Below are positions 26,836-35,444 of a stretch of DNA of 64,000 bases, in pieces (the first letter of the stretch is position 1; each line of letters begins with the position of its first letter). The notes under the pieces are model-generated. The model was not told the origin of the DNA and searched no databases. It was given only the letters and a program-made list of their open reading frames with translations. The translations under genes and the position numbers were made by a program. Source of the stretch: Pollutimonas sp963712655 (GTDB lineage Bacteria > Pseudomonadota > Gammaproteobacteria > Burkholderiales > Burkholderiaceae_B); assembly GCA_963712655.1 (NCBI GenBank), contig CAVQIT010000008.1, forward strand, positions 1,054,001 through 1,118,000. The letters are read 5' to 3'.

Positions 26836-27555
26836 TCAAAGAGCCAGATAGCGCCGCATCAACGCCTCGTCTCCCAATTGCGCGCGAGTCAATTCATCGG
26901 TAATGCTGCCTTTATCCATCACAAAGCAGCGGCTTGCGGCCCGTTCGATCATGGCAATATCTTGTTCCACCAGGATTACGGCCACTTTCAGTTCGCTTGC
27001 AATCTTGACCAGTGTGTCCGCAATGGCATGAACGATCGACGGCTGGACACCCTCGGACGGCTCATCGAGCAGCAGCACCTTAGGCGCGCCCACCAAGGCC
27101 CTGGCGATTGCCAATTGCTGCTGTTCGCCCCCGCTCATCGTGCCGGCCTTTTGCGTTAGACGTTCACGCAGGATGGGAAAATAGTCCAGCACCCGGCTGG
27201 ACATTTCCGCGCTTTCTTTGGCCCGATTGGCCGCCGCCTGCACACCTACCTTCAGGTTTTCCGCTACCGTCAGGCCGCCGAAAATTTCGCGCCCCTGGGG
27301 AACATAGCCCAGGCCCAGCCGCGCCCGGGCATACGGTTCGTGGTGTGTGATATCGGTGTCTTGCAGGCGTATGCTGCCTTGATCTATTTTTACGATGCCG
27401 ATCAGCGAGCGCATGAAGGTGGTTTTGCCGACGCCATTGCGCCCCATCAGCCCCACCACTTCGGCGGCGTCGACCCGCAGGCTTACGCCATTGAGCACTC
27501 GGCCGCCCGAATATCCGCCGTATATTCCGGAAACCTGCAGCAAGGAATTCTCCAT
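26836..27555 (-). CDS. Amide/urea ABC transporter ATPase, LivF/UrtE-type
   Basis: A 239-residue ATPase with Walker A GRNGVGKTT, signature MSGGEQQQLAIARAL and Walker B VLLLDEPSEG, typical of the LivF/UrtE class. The start is MENSLLQVSGIYGGYS at 27555, sharing one base with the stop of the previous ATPase (TGATG), which shows translational coupling; the long upstream open frame is a shadow. With its LivG-type partner it powers the amide transporter. Confidence 0.95.
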   Translation of the reverse strand: MENSLLQVSGIYGGYSGGRVLNGVSLRVDAAEVVGLMGRNGVGKTTFMRSLIGIVKIDQGSIRLQDTDITHHEPYARARLGLGYVPQGREIFGGLTVAENLKVGVQAAANRAKESAEMSSRVLDYFPILRERLTQKAGTMSGGEQQQLAIARALVGAPKVLLLDEPSEGVQPSIVHAIADTLVKIASELKVAVILVEQDIAMIERAASRCFVMDKGSITDELTRAQLGDEALMRRYLAL

Positions 27556-28316
27556 CAGCTTTTCCCCAGATAAATATCGGCGACGTCTTCCCGGGACAGC
27601 ACTTCGTCCGTCATGCCGTCGGCGAACACCCGGCCGCCGTGCAATACCGTTACCCGGGTGGCGATTTGGCGGACAAACTTCATGTCGTGCTCTACCACCA
27701 TGATGGTCAGGCCGTTTTCCCGCATTCCCTGGATCAACTCGCCGGTGAGGAAGGTTTCTTCCATGGACAGCCCGGCTACCGGCTCGTCGAGCATCAATAA
27801 TTTCGGCCCCAACGACACGGCCATGGCCATTTCCAGCCATTGTTTCTTGCCGTGGGATAAATTCAGAGCGAGCTGATAGGCGTCATCGCGCAGCTTGAAG
27901 CGCTCGATCAGCTCATCGATATTGTCCCGGGAGTTTCTTCCCGTTTGATACAGCGATAATTCCAGATGCTGGTATACCGTCAGCTCGGGAAAGATCCCGG
28001 GTATCTGGAACTTGATGCTCATTCCCTGGCGTATGCGCTGATAGGGCAGGTCGTTGCGTATGCTTTTTCCCAGAAACAGAATCTCTCCCGCGGAGGGGCG
28101 GTGTTCTCCCGTCAGCAATTTGAAAAAAGTGCTTTTGCCCGCGCCGTTGGGACCGATGACGCAGCGTATTTCGTGATCCAGGATTTCCATATCGATATCA
28201 TTGATCACCTTGGCTCCGCCGAAATGCTTGCTCAGGCCGCTGACCTTGATGATAGGGGACGCGGCGCCGGCGGCCGGCCGATGCCCCGCCGTGTCTGGTG
28301 TGTCGTGCAAGCTCAC
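27555..28316 (-). CDS. Amide/urea ABC transporter ATPase, LivG/UrtD-type
   Basis: A 253-residue ATPase: Walker A GPNGAGKSTFFKLLTG, signature LSHGKKQWLEMAMAV and Walker B LLMLDEPVAGLS. The signature LSHG rather than LSGG is usual for UrtD-type proteins of urea and short-chain amide systems. It likely begins with GTG at 28316 (VSLHDTPDT), preceded by GAGAGG and one base after the stop of the permease; a start at 28406 would run into the permease gene. The gene ends one base inside the next ATPase. Confidence 0.93.
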   Translation of the reverse strand: MSLHDTPDTAGHRPAAGAASPIIKVSGLSKHFGGAKVINDIDMEILDHEIRCVIGPNGAGKSTFFKLLTGEHRPSAGEILFLGKSIRNDLPYQRIRQGMSIKFQIPGIFPELTVYQHLELSLYQTGRNSRDNIDELIERFKLRDDAYQLALNLSHGKKQWLEMAMAVSLGPKLLMLDEPVAGLSMEETFLTGELIQGMRENGLTIMVVEHDMKFVRQIATRVTVLHGGRVFADGMTDEVLSREDVADIYLGKS

Positions 28317-28317
28317 G

Positions 28318-29391
28318 TTATTGCCTCTCCGCGTTTGGATACTTCTTTCCCAAATACCTGCCGGCAACGGCGGCGACCCACGGGAACAGCCCTTCCGGCG
28401 CCGCAAGCACTACAAAAAGCAGCACCGCGCCCATCAGGATCAAGGCATATTCGCTGCCGTAAATCGCCAGCCATTGCGAAAGCCAGACAAAGCCCACCGT
28501 CGCGATAACCACGCCGCCTATGTTCTTGCGGCCCGCCGTCGCCACCCATATCACCGGCATCGCGGCGGCCGTCAAGCCCATCGATGAAGGCGTAATGTAC
28601 GAACCCCAGATCGTATATAAAGACCCGGAAAGCCCCGCCAGCACGCCGCCGAATACGAATATCAGCAATTGGTACTTGCGTATGTCGATGCCCAGCATTT
28701 CCGCCCGGCGCGGATTCTCTTTTATCGACGTCAAGGTCAGGCCGAACGCGGACTTCAGCATGTATTGCGTCGCAAGGTAGACCAGGGCAAGCAGGATCAC
28801 CAGCAAGCAGTAAAAACCTGTTCCTTCCAGCGCCAGCACGGTTCCGTCGAACCACGGAATGGCCAGCGGCGGCATGCCCGACATGCCGTTGTAGCCGTTT
28901 AACCGGGCTTCGCCGATGGCCCATTGCGGACCCGCGGTTTGAGCCATGAAGGTTTCAAATACCAGGGTGATGGAAAGCGTAATGATCCCGATGAAAACAC
29001 CGGTAACGCCGCCATAAAAGATCATATAGCCCAGAAATGCCGCGAATGCGCCGGCAATGAGCAGTGAACCGAGCAGGCCGGTCCAGGTGGCCATTGCGCT
29101 GTCGCCGAAGTTGATGGTCAGCACTCCGTAGGCATAGCCCGCCAGGCCGAAGAAGGCGGATTGGCCGAACGACAGGATGCCGGCATGGCCCCACATTGCG
29201 GCCAGCCCGATGCCGCAAAAGGTCCACAGCAAATAGTATGAAAAATCGCCGATGGTCGAGCTGTCCAAGAGCAGCGGCAGGCTCAGGGCGATAAGCAGGA
29301 TGACGGCGACCCGGATGATTTCTTTGCGGAAAGATGCTTTTTCGATCCGGGCGGGCAAGGCGATGGGGGAGTCTTGTTTTTTAGCGGACAT
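28318..29391 (-). CDS. Amide/urea ABC transporter permease, LivM/UrtC-type
   Basis: A 357-residue inner-membrane permease with about nine helices and the LivM/UrtC hallmarks LWTFCGIGLAAMWGHAGILSFGQSAFFGLAGYAYG and TSIKENPRRAEMLGIDIRKYQLLIF, the latter being the cytoplasmic coupling helix region. It is 12 nt downstream of the LivH-type permease. Confidence 0.93.
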   Translation of the reverse strand: MSAKKQDSPIALPARIEKASFRKEIIRVAVILLIALSLPLLLDSSTIGDFSYYLLWTFCGIGLAAMWGHAGILSFGQSAFFGLAGYAYGVLTINFGDSAMATWTGLLGSLLIAGAFAAFLGYMIFYGGVTGVFIGIITLSITLVFETFMAQTAGPQWAIGEARLNGYNGMSGMPPLAIPWFDGTVLALEGTGFYCLLVILLALVYLATQYMLKSAFGLTLTSIKENPRRAEMLGIDIRKYQLLIFVFGGVLAGLSGSLYTIWGSYITPSSMGLTAAAMPVIWVATAGRKNIGGVVIATVGFVWLSQWLAIYGSEYALILMGAVLLFVVLAAPEGLFPWVAAVAGRYLGKKYPNAERQ

Positions 29392-29403
29392 GGCGGCGTT
29401 TCC

Positions 29404-30276
29404 TTATCGGCCTTTCGAAAAAAGGCTGCCGACGCCTTGCGGCAATAGCCTGATGACGATAATGGCGGTCAATAACAGGCCGATCTGGCCGATCAGCTGG
29501 CCGTACCAGGAAGTCAGGCCGGTCTGGATAAAGCCAAGAATGGCTGCCGCCGGAAGGGTGCCCACAAGCACATTGGCGCCTCCGACGACCACTGCCACGA
29601 AGGCCTGGACAATAAAGCCGTTGCCCATGGTCGGCACCACTGTCATGGTGGGCGCATACAGCGCGCCGGCCAGGCCGGCCAGCCCCGCGCCCAAGGCAAA
29701 CGTCAGCGTGTACACGCGATCCGTTTGCAGCCCCAGGCATGACGCCATGCGGGCGTTCTGGATGGTTGCGCGGGCGCAGACCCCGTAGTTCGTATGGAAG
29801 AACAGCCAGTACAGCAGCGCCAATACGCCGATGGCTATCAGCGGCAACAGGGCGCGATAGACGGAAAAGGAATAGATGCCGATGGAGAATGATCCAAAGG
29901 GTGTCGACAAGCCTTCCAGCGAGGGGCCGGCGATCAACAGCATGGATTGCTGCGTGATCAGGCTGATCGCCCAGGTCGCGACAACAGAATCGAATAATCG
30001 GTCGTACAAATGCCTGATGACGAGCCGCTCGATCAATACCCCGGCCATGGCCGCCGCCAGGACTCCCAGGAGCATGGCCATCGGCAAGGGCAGCCCGGCT
30101 TTTCCGCAGATAATGGTGACATATGCCCCGCACATGATGAACTCGCCGTGCGCCAGGTTGATCACGCCCATCATCCCAAAGATGACAGCCAGTCCCAGCG
30201 CCGCCAGGACAAGGTAGGCGAAGTTGTTGCCGAACTGATAAACCATTGAGTAAAGCAGAGACAGTATCGCCATCAT
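29404..30276 (-). CDS. Amide/urea ABC transporter permease, LivH/UrtB-type
   Basis: A permease of about 290 residues, starting MMAILSLLYSMVYQFGNNFAYLVLAALGLAVIFGMMGVINLAHGEF; the NLAHGEF motif marks the LivH/UrtB class, as does VVVGGANVLVGTLPAAAILG towards the end. The open frame begins at 30324, but the 16 extra residues are charged and unlike the family. It pairs with the LivM-type permease. Confidence 0.92.
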   Translation of the reverse strand: MMAILSLLYSMVYQFGNNFAYLVLAALGLAVIFGMMGVINLAHGEFIMCGAYVTIICGKAGLPLPMAMLLGVLAAAMAGVLIERLVIRHLYDRLFDSVVATWAISLITQQSMLLIAGPSLEGLSTPFGSFSIGIYSFSVYRALLPLIAIGVLALLYWLFFHTNYGVCARATIQNARMASCLGLQTDRVYTLTFALGAGLAGLAGALYAPTMTVVPTMGNGFIVQAFVAVVVGGANVLVGTLPAAAILGFIQTGLTSWYGQLIGQIGLLLTAIIVIRLLPQGVGSLFSKGR

Positions 30277-30365
30277 TAATGCCTGATTGTTTTCATCTGG
30301 ATGAATAAATCGCGTCGAGCGCAATGGGAAGCGCGATGCCGGCTTCCCATTGCGAACCCCAGCGA

Positions 30366-31595
30366 TTATTTAGTGGGCGGGTTCGATGGCGTGTATTGCT
30401 TTTTATCGGCCTTGACCGGCAGGTTGCAGCCGGCTTCGCCCAGCCAATACGGCTGGATGTCATTCCATACCTTGGGAATTTCGATGGAGTGATCGTCCTT
30501 CACATGGACCAGGTAGATGGTGTGCGAGGTGTGGTGGCTTTTCGGGTCGACACATACCTTGCCCGAGGGCCCGGTGGTGCAGATGCCGCCTGCCTCCAGC
30601 GCCTTGCGCACCGCCGGAATCTCGGCGGTCTTTGCTTTCTCGATGGCGGCCTTATACAGATACACCGCGTCGTAGGCGTTTGCCGCTTCCTGGTTTATGT
30701 AGGGCTCGTTCGGAAACATGGCATGGAATCGCTTTACAAAATCGGCGCTTTCCGGAGAATCCACTTCTTCTATGTAATTGACGGTCACGTACATGTCTTT
30801 CAAGGCAGGCGCCTTGAAGCGCTTGTGCTCATACCCTTGTCCGACATTCACCGAACTGGCCATGGGCCGATTCAGCTTGGCCGCCGCCTGCTGTTCGTAA
30901 TAAGACGCCTGGTTGTTGCCTACCAGCAGGGTCACGACAAAGTCCGGCTTGGCTTTCTGGATATTCTGGATGGTCTGGCCGAACTGGGAAACGCTGAGCG
31001 GGATGAATTCTTCCCCCACCATCTTGCCGCCGTTTTCCTTGACGATATTGCGCACCCATTCGGCGGAGAGTTGTCCGAAATTGTAATCGGCGGCGATGGT
31101 GTAGACGTTCTTTCCGAATTTCTCCATCATCCATGGAATCAGCGTTGAAAACTGCTGCTCCGGTACGGCGCCGGTGACAAAGGTATTCGTATCGCAGACG
31201 CCGCCTTCGTATTGATTGTTATACCAATACATCATCTTCGCGCGGTCCATGATGGGCCTGATCGCTTCCCGGGAGGCGCTGGAGAATCCGCCGAATATGA
31301 CGTCGACCTTGTCATTCTGGATCAGGCGCCTGGCCATTTGCTGGAAGCGGGTATTGTCCGACTGGGTATCGTAATGGATAAGCTTCAATGGCCTTCCCAG
31401 CACGCCGCCCTTATCGTTTATTTCCTTGATCGCCAATTCGGTGGCATGGATCTTGGGGATGACGGGCAATGCGAAGTCGCCGGAATTATCTTCCAGCAGA
31501 CCGATTTTTATAGGCTCTCCGGCGGCGATTGAAATTCCCGGCAATGCGACGACCGTAGCCAGCCCAATAGCTATCAAGCTACTCTTTATATTCAT
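30366..31595 (-). CDS. fmdD: Short-chain amide/urea ABC transporter substrate-binding protein
   Basis: A periplasmic binding protein of about 409 residues starting at MNIKSSLIAIGLATVVALPG, with signal cleavage near SIAAG. It carries KIGLLEDNSGDFALPVIPKIHATELAIKEINDKGGVLGRPL and MMYWYNNQYEGGVCDTNTF, close to FmdD/urea-type receptors. GGGAG lies about eight bases before the chosen start; the frame is open to 31652, but that would place the start inside the terminator stem. It is the first gene of the amide operon, directly behind the attenuator. Confidence 0.92.
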   Translation of the reverse strand: MNIKSSLIAIGLATVVALPGISIAAGEPIKIGLLEDNSGDFALPVIPKIHATELAIKEINDKGGVLGRPLKLIHYDTQSDNTRFQQMARRLIQNDKVDVIFGGFSSASREAIRPIMDRAKMMYWYNNQYEGGVCDTNTFVTGAVPEQQFSTLIPWMMEKFGKNVYTIAADYNFGQLSAEWVRNIVKENGGKMVGEEFIPLSVSQFGQTIQNIQKAKPDFVVTLLVGNNQASYYEQQAAAKLNRPMASSVNVGQGYEHKRFKAPALKDMYVTVNYIEEVDSPESADFVKRFHAMFPNEPYINQEAANAYDAVYLYKAAIEKAKTAEIPAVRKALEAGGICTTGPSGKVCVDPKSHHTSHTIYLVHVKDDHSIEIPKVWNDIQPYWLGEAGCNLPVKADKKQYTPSNPPTK

Positions 31596-31628
31596 TTTTG
31601 CTACTCCCATGACTTTGCGTTTGAATGC

Positions 31629-31680
31629 AAAAAACAAAAGAGCCCCTGACAACGTAAAAACGTTGTCAGGGGCTCTTTTG
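31629..31680 (-). terminator. Leader terminator (attenuator) of the amide operon
   Basis: On the minus strand a perfect 21-bp stem (31680-31660 with 31655-31635) closes on a TTTT loop and is followed by six T residues (31634-31629). It ends 34 nt before the first start codon of the operon. Such a strong terminator inside a leader would stop transcription unless prevented, which is the task of AmiR-type ANTAR proteins. The last gene of this same operon encodes one. Confidence 0.85.
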
Positions 31681-31686
31681 CCAAGT

Positions 31687-31717
31687 CCAGTTGCCGGCGC
31701 CGTTGCCGTTCCACTGG
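31687..31717 (-). promoter_or_regulatory. Candidate ANTAR-binding hairpin (P1) in the amide-operon leader
   Basis: In the leader RNA the stem CGGC/GCCG closes on the six-base loop AACGGC (31708-31695), with A at loop position 1 and G at 4, the two bases known to be conserved in ANTAR target loops. An outer CCAGT/ACTGG pairing extends it across an internal loop. It lies just upstream of the terminator. A matching second hairpin that overlaps the terminator was not clear: GGC-AAAAGA-GCC is closest but has its G at position 5. Confidence 0.5.
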
Positions 31718-31729
31718 TAATGGGAAACG

Positions 31730-31758
31730 ATGTTAAATAAGCGTATCCAGGGTGTCAA
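31730..31758 (-). promoter_or_regulatory. Sigma70-type promoter of the amide operon
   Basis: On the minus strand, TTGACA (31758-31753), a 17-bp spacer and TAACAT (31735-31730) give a near-consensus sigma70 promoter. Transcription would begin near 31723, so that the RNA enters the P1 hairpin within a few bases and then the terminator. Confidence 0.7.
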
Positions 31759-31793
31759 TTGGGTATAAACCCGCGTATTGCATGTCCTCGGCG

Positions 31794-32729
31794 CTACTTG
31801 CGAATATCTTGAAAATTCATTCCGGCAGGGTCATCGGGCGAATGCGCCGTCAACTCGCGCAGGAAGTCCACAAACGCCTTGATCTTGGGCGACATGGTGT
31901 GATTGGGCAAATAAACCGCCGAAACGGGCGGACCGAGAGTGACATAGTCCGCCAGGATAGGCGTGAGCTTTCCCGCCGCGATGGCTTCCGCCGCAATGAA
32001 AGTGCTGACCATGACGATGCCTAGTCCGGATATGGCCGCCAGCAGCAAGGATTCGGAGTTATTGACATTCAGGCTGCCCGACACGGTCTTGGCAAAGAGC
32101 CGGCCGTTTTCCTGGAACCGCCATTCCCTTAAGCGGCCTGTATGAATCTGGGTGTAAGACAGGCAGTTGTGGTGGTCGAGATCGTCGGGTGTCCGGGGTT
32201 CGCCATGCCGACGCAAATACTCGGGCGATGCGCACGTCATGAAGCGCAGGTTGCATAACTTGCGGGCAACGTGGCGGGCGTCGGCCACCTCGCCGATCTG
32301 GATGTCGACGTCAAAGCCCTCGTAGGCCAGATCGACGTTCCGGTCACTGAGCTCGGCGCTGACGGTCAGGTTGGGGTGCCGCTCGATGAAGCGGCCTATG
32401 GCCGGCATGATGACACGGCGCCCGAACCCCACTGTCATGTGGACCCGCAAACGGCCGTAAGGGTTGCCCGCAGCCCGATTCAGCATGTTTTCGGCGCTTT
32501 CGACTTGGCCGAGTATTTGCAGGCAATGGGTAAAAAAGATCTCGCCTTCATTCGTCAGGCCTACCGAACGCGTGGTCCGCTGCAATAGCCGGACGCCCAT
32601 CTCGGCTTCAAGACGGGTTATGCCCTTGCTGACCGCCGACGCGGTGAGGCCCAGTTTCGCGGCCGCCCCCTTGAAACTTCGGGTTTCGGCGACACACGCG
32701 AACAGCCGCAGCGAATTCAAATTCTTCAT
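31794..32729 (-). CDS. LysR-family transcriptional regulator
   Basis: A 311-residue LysR protein: MKNLNSLRLFACVAETRSFKGAAAKLGLTASAVSKGITRLEAEMGVRLLQRTTRSV, then a substrate-binding domain with the HxxLTVSAELSDRNVDL type of the CrgA/DmlR subgroup. It is divergent from the Bug-ligase-thiolase operon at 32868 and has a 20-base dyad between; it lies upstream of the amide operon in the same direction, but that operon has its own promoter and regulators. Confidence 0.92.
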   Translation of the reverse strand: MKNLNSLRLFACVAETRSFKGAAAKLGLTASAVSKGITRLEAEMGVRLLQRTTRSVGLTNEGEIFFTHCLQILGQVESAENMLNRAAGNPYGRLRVHMTVGFGRRVIMPAIGRFIERHPNLTVSAELSDRNVDLAYEGFDVDIQIGEVADARHVARKLCNLRFMTCASPEYLRRHGEPRTPDDLDHHNCLSYTQIHTGRLREWRFQENGRLFAKTVSGSLNVNNSESLLLAAISGLGIVMVSTFIAAEAIAAGKLTPILADYVTLGPPVSAVYLPNHTMSPKIKAFVDFLRELTAHSPDDPAGMNFQDIRK

Positions 32730-32741
32730 GGCAATAACTGA

Positions 32742-32765
32742 ATTCAGTTCATTAGTGAACTGAAT
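32742..32765. promoter_or_regulatory. Perfect dyad with 10-bp arms, candidate LysR operator
   Basis: ATTCAGTTCA and TGAACTGAAT are exact reverse complements around TTAG. The site is 12 bp upstream of the LysR start codon in the divergent gap and 102 bp before the Bug start. Its length and position make it the strongest operator candidate among the LysR genes here. Confidence 0.6.
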
Positions 32766-32867
32766 CCTATCATATTGATTGCCTAAAGATTAGTAATTAG
32801 AGTGTGTGTCAGTGGAGCGGTAAACAAACAAAGGGCCAAGCGCCTTAACGATAAAAAAGGGGACAAC

Positions 32868-33818
32868 ATGTTTATATTCAGGAAATCGGGAGTTTTCATG
32901 GCACAGGCGGCAGTGGCGTTTGTTTTTGCCGCCGCCGCCTTGCCTGCCGGCGCACAAGGCAAATTCCCGTCCGAGGCGGTCAATCTCGTCGTCGGTTTTC
33001 CGCCGGGCGGTTCCAATGATCTGATTGCCCGCATCATCGCGCCGAGACTGAGCAAAGTGCTTGGCGTGCCGGTGGTGGTCTTGAACAAACCGGGCGCGGC
33101 CGCGGCTATCGGAACGGCTTATACAGCGAATGCCAAACCCGACGGCTACACCATCACCTTGGGAAGCACCAGCGCGCTATCGATCTCCCCCACAGTGACC
33201 AAATTGGCATTCAAATTGTCCGATCTGGCGGCGATCACAACGGTCGCGCTGTCGACGTCGGTATTGGCGGTCAATCCCGCCGTCCCGGCCAAGACACTGC
33301 CGGAGCTTATCGCCTTGGCCAAGAACAAAGAGGTGACGTTGGCGTCCGCAGGCACGGGCGGGCTTTCTCATTTGAATATTGAATTGTTGAAGCTGGAAAC
33401 CAAGGGGAAGTTTTTGCATGTTCCCTATAAGGGAGCATCGCCTGCCATGACGGATGTGGTCGGCGGGCGAGTGGACGGAATCATTATGGATCGCGCGCCC
33501 TTGGCGGAGATGATTCAAGCGGGCCGCTTGCGGGTGCTGACAGGGTCCAAGCCGTTGGGTGAAATTGCTTCTTCCGACATGATCATCGCCCCGTGGTATG
33601 CCGTCATGGCGCCTGCGCGCACGCCCAAAGAGGTCATCAAGATTCTTCATGCGGCGTTTGTGAAAGCCGTCAACGATCCCGAGGTAAAGGAGAGCTTCGC
33701 GAAAATAGACATGGATGTCATGACGCAAGCGACTCCTGAAGAGGCCGCCGCTTTTATTGATGCGGATAGCGCGCGTTGGGCCAAGGTGGTTCAGGAAGCG
33801 CATATCAGTCTTCAGTAA
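32868..33818 (+). CDS. Bug/TctC-family substrate-binding protein
   Basis: A 316-residue periplasmic receptor starting MFIFRKSGVFMAQAA, with a signal peptide that ends near PAGAQG. AAGGGGAC stands before the ATG; the earlier frame start at 32802 has none. Family marks are VNLVVGFPPGGSNDLIARIIAPRL, KPGAAAAIGTAYTANAKPDGYT and VPYKGASPAMTDVVGGRVDG. It is first in an operon of CoA-dependent carboxylic-acid enzymes, so it probably binds an organic acid that the next gene activates. Confidence 0.92.
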   Translation: MFIFRKSGVFMAQAAVAFVFAAAALPAGAQGKFPSEAVNLVVGFPPGGSNDLIARIIAPRLSKVLGVPVVVLNKPGAAAAIGTAYTANAKPDGYTITLGSTSALSISPTVTKLAFKLSDLAAITTVALSTSVLAVNPAVPAKTLPELIALAKNKEVTLASAGTGGLSHLNIELLKLETKGKFLHVPYKGASPAMTDVVGGRVDGIIMDRAPLAEMIQAGRLRVLTGSKPLGEIASSDMIIAPWYAVMAPARTPKEVIKILHAAFVKAVNDPEVKESFAKIDMDVMTQATPEEAAAFIDADSARWAKVVQEAHISLQ

Positions 33819-33860
33819 CGGTGCGGCAGCGAATTCACGATAGCAAGCAAAGGAGTAAAT

Positions 33861-35381
33861 GTGGCAACAATAGATGCAGTAATCGCCCGTAGCGCAGCCA
33901 GTGCGCCTGACCGCATCGCCGTGCGGGAATGGGATACGGGCCGGCGGATGAGCTATGCGCAGCTTGACGGCGCCGTATCCAGTTTCGCCGCTTGGGTCCG
34001 TTCCATGGGCGTGCGGGACGGCCAGGCCATCGCGATTCATTTGCCCAATTCCGCAAACTACTTGATTGCCCAGTTTGGAAGTTTTCGGGCGGGCGCTGTT
34101 GCCGCCTACATTAATTACCGGCTTTCAAGCTCGGAAGCGCGGCGCCAATTTCTGCTTTGCGCTACCCGCGTCATTGTCACCACCGCGGCCAAGGCGATGG
34201 AGTTCCGTGAAGATCCCGCCCTGGCCGATGTCATTGTCGTCATTGCCGGCGACGCAACGCCGCTTGGCCATAGCCTGAATGAAATCGTCGCGGCCGGGCA
34301 CGCGTTCTCGTACAGCGTCCAAGGACGGGACGATCTTGACGCGATCATCCGTTTTACCTCGGGTTCAACGGGCAATCCCAAGGGGCTTATCGTTTCGCAC
34401 AGGGCCTGGCTGGTGCGCGCGGTTTCGATGCTGGCCGAAGAGATGCGGATCAAGCCTTACTCCACCACGATTGTGCTTGGGCAGCTTTCTCACCAGGCCG
34501 GGCTGTTTGTCATCCCGACGTTTCTCAGATACGGCACCGTGCTGACAATGGAGAAATTCGACCTCGGCAATGTGTCCAAGGCGTTTGCTTCCGAAACCAT
34601 TTCCTGCGCACAGATTGTTCCGACGATGTTCAGCCTGATACTGAATGACGCGGAAGCCCGGGAGGCGTTGCGCAACTCGGGCCTGGACAGAATCGTGTAT
34701 GGCGGCTCGCCCATCCGGCAGGGGGTTCTGGAGGAGGTGCTGGCGCTGCTGCCCCGGACAGAGTTCGTGCAGGTCTATGGTTCGCATGAGGCGGGTTCAA
34801 TCAGCTATCTCGACGGATCGGGCCATCGGCATCGGGAGCTGCGCGAAAGTGCCGGCAAGCCTTTGCTGGCGGTGGAAGTCCGCGCCCGCCGCGAGAGCGG
34901 CGATGCTTGCGGAGAGATCGAAGTAAAGGCGCCATGGCTGCCGCATGCCCGGATTACAGAGCATGGCCGCGAAGCCATCGCCGGCGAATGGTCGCCTACC
35001 GGCGATGTCGGTGAAATACGGGACGGCAATATCTTCCTGAGCGACAGGATGAACGACGTCATCATTTCCGGAGGGTTCAACGTTTACCCCTTGGAAGTGG
35101 AGAAGGTGATAGGCGCGCATCCCGCTGTTCTTGATTCCGCCGTAACCTCCGCGCCGGACGATAAATGGGGCGAGCGGGTGGTGGCGTTTGTCGTGGCGCG
35201 CGAAGCCGCGGCATTCGATCCTGAGAGCTTGCGCCAACATTGCAAAGCCTTGTTGGCCGGCTACAAGGTTCCAAAAGAATTCCGGCTGGTTTCGGAAGTG
35301 CCTGTGAACGCCAATGGCAAACCTGATCGCCGTCGATTGAGCCAGTCTTTATGGGCTGGACTTGGGCGGCGCATCAATTGA
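33861..35381 (+). CDS. AMP-forming acyl-CoA synthetase/ligase
   Basis: A 506-residue adenylate-forming ligase that activates a carboxylic acid to its CoA thioester. ATP-binding motif RFTSGSTGNPKGLIVSH, then YGSHEAGS, SPTGDVGEIRDGNIFLSDR and the C-terminal catalytic Lys in NANGKPDRRRL are all present. It starts with GTG at 33861 after AAGGAG. It is second in the Bug operon, fitting a path of import, CoA activation and cleavage. Chain or ring preference is unknown. Confidence 0.92.
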   Translation: MATIDAVIARSAASAPDRIAVREWDTGRRMSYAQLDGAVSSFAAWVRSMGVRDGQAIAIHLPNSANYLIAQFGSFRAGAVAAYINYRLSSSEARRQFLLCATRVIVTTAAKAMEFREDPALADVIVVIAGDATPLGHSLNEIVAAGHAFSYSVQGRDDLDAIIRFTSGSTGNPKGLIVSHRAWLVRAVSMLAEEMRIKPYSTTIVLGQLSHQAGLFVIPTFLRYGTVLTMEKFDLGNVSKAFASETISCAQIVPTMFSLILNDAEAREALRNSGLDRIVYGGSPIRQGVLEEVLALLPRTEFVQVYGSHEAGSISYLDGSGHRHRELRESAGKPLLAVEVRARRESGDACGEIEVKAPWLPHARITEHGREAIAGEWSPTGDVGEIRDGNIFLSDRMNDVIISGGFNVYPLEVEKVIGAHPAVLDSAVTSAPDDKWGERVVAFVVAREAAAFDPESLRQHCKALLAGYKVPKEFRLVSEVPVNANGKPDRRRLSQSLWAGLGRRIN

Positions 35382-35444
35382 ATACAGGCGCGGCGCCGGC
35401 ATGCGCCGAGCGCCATTCATAAACATCACCAAGAGGTAATTTTC

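Noticed and set aside
27556..27840. N-terminal extension of the LivF-type ATPase
   Set aside because: It overlaps the previous ATPase in another frame, is Arg-rich and has no similarity; the TGATG junction gives the true start.
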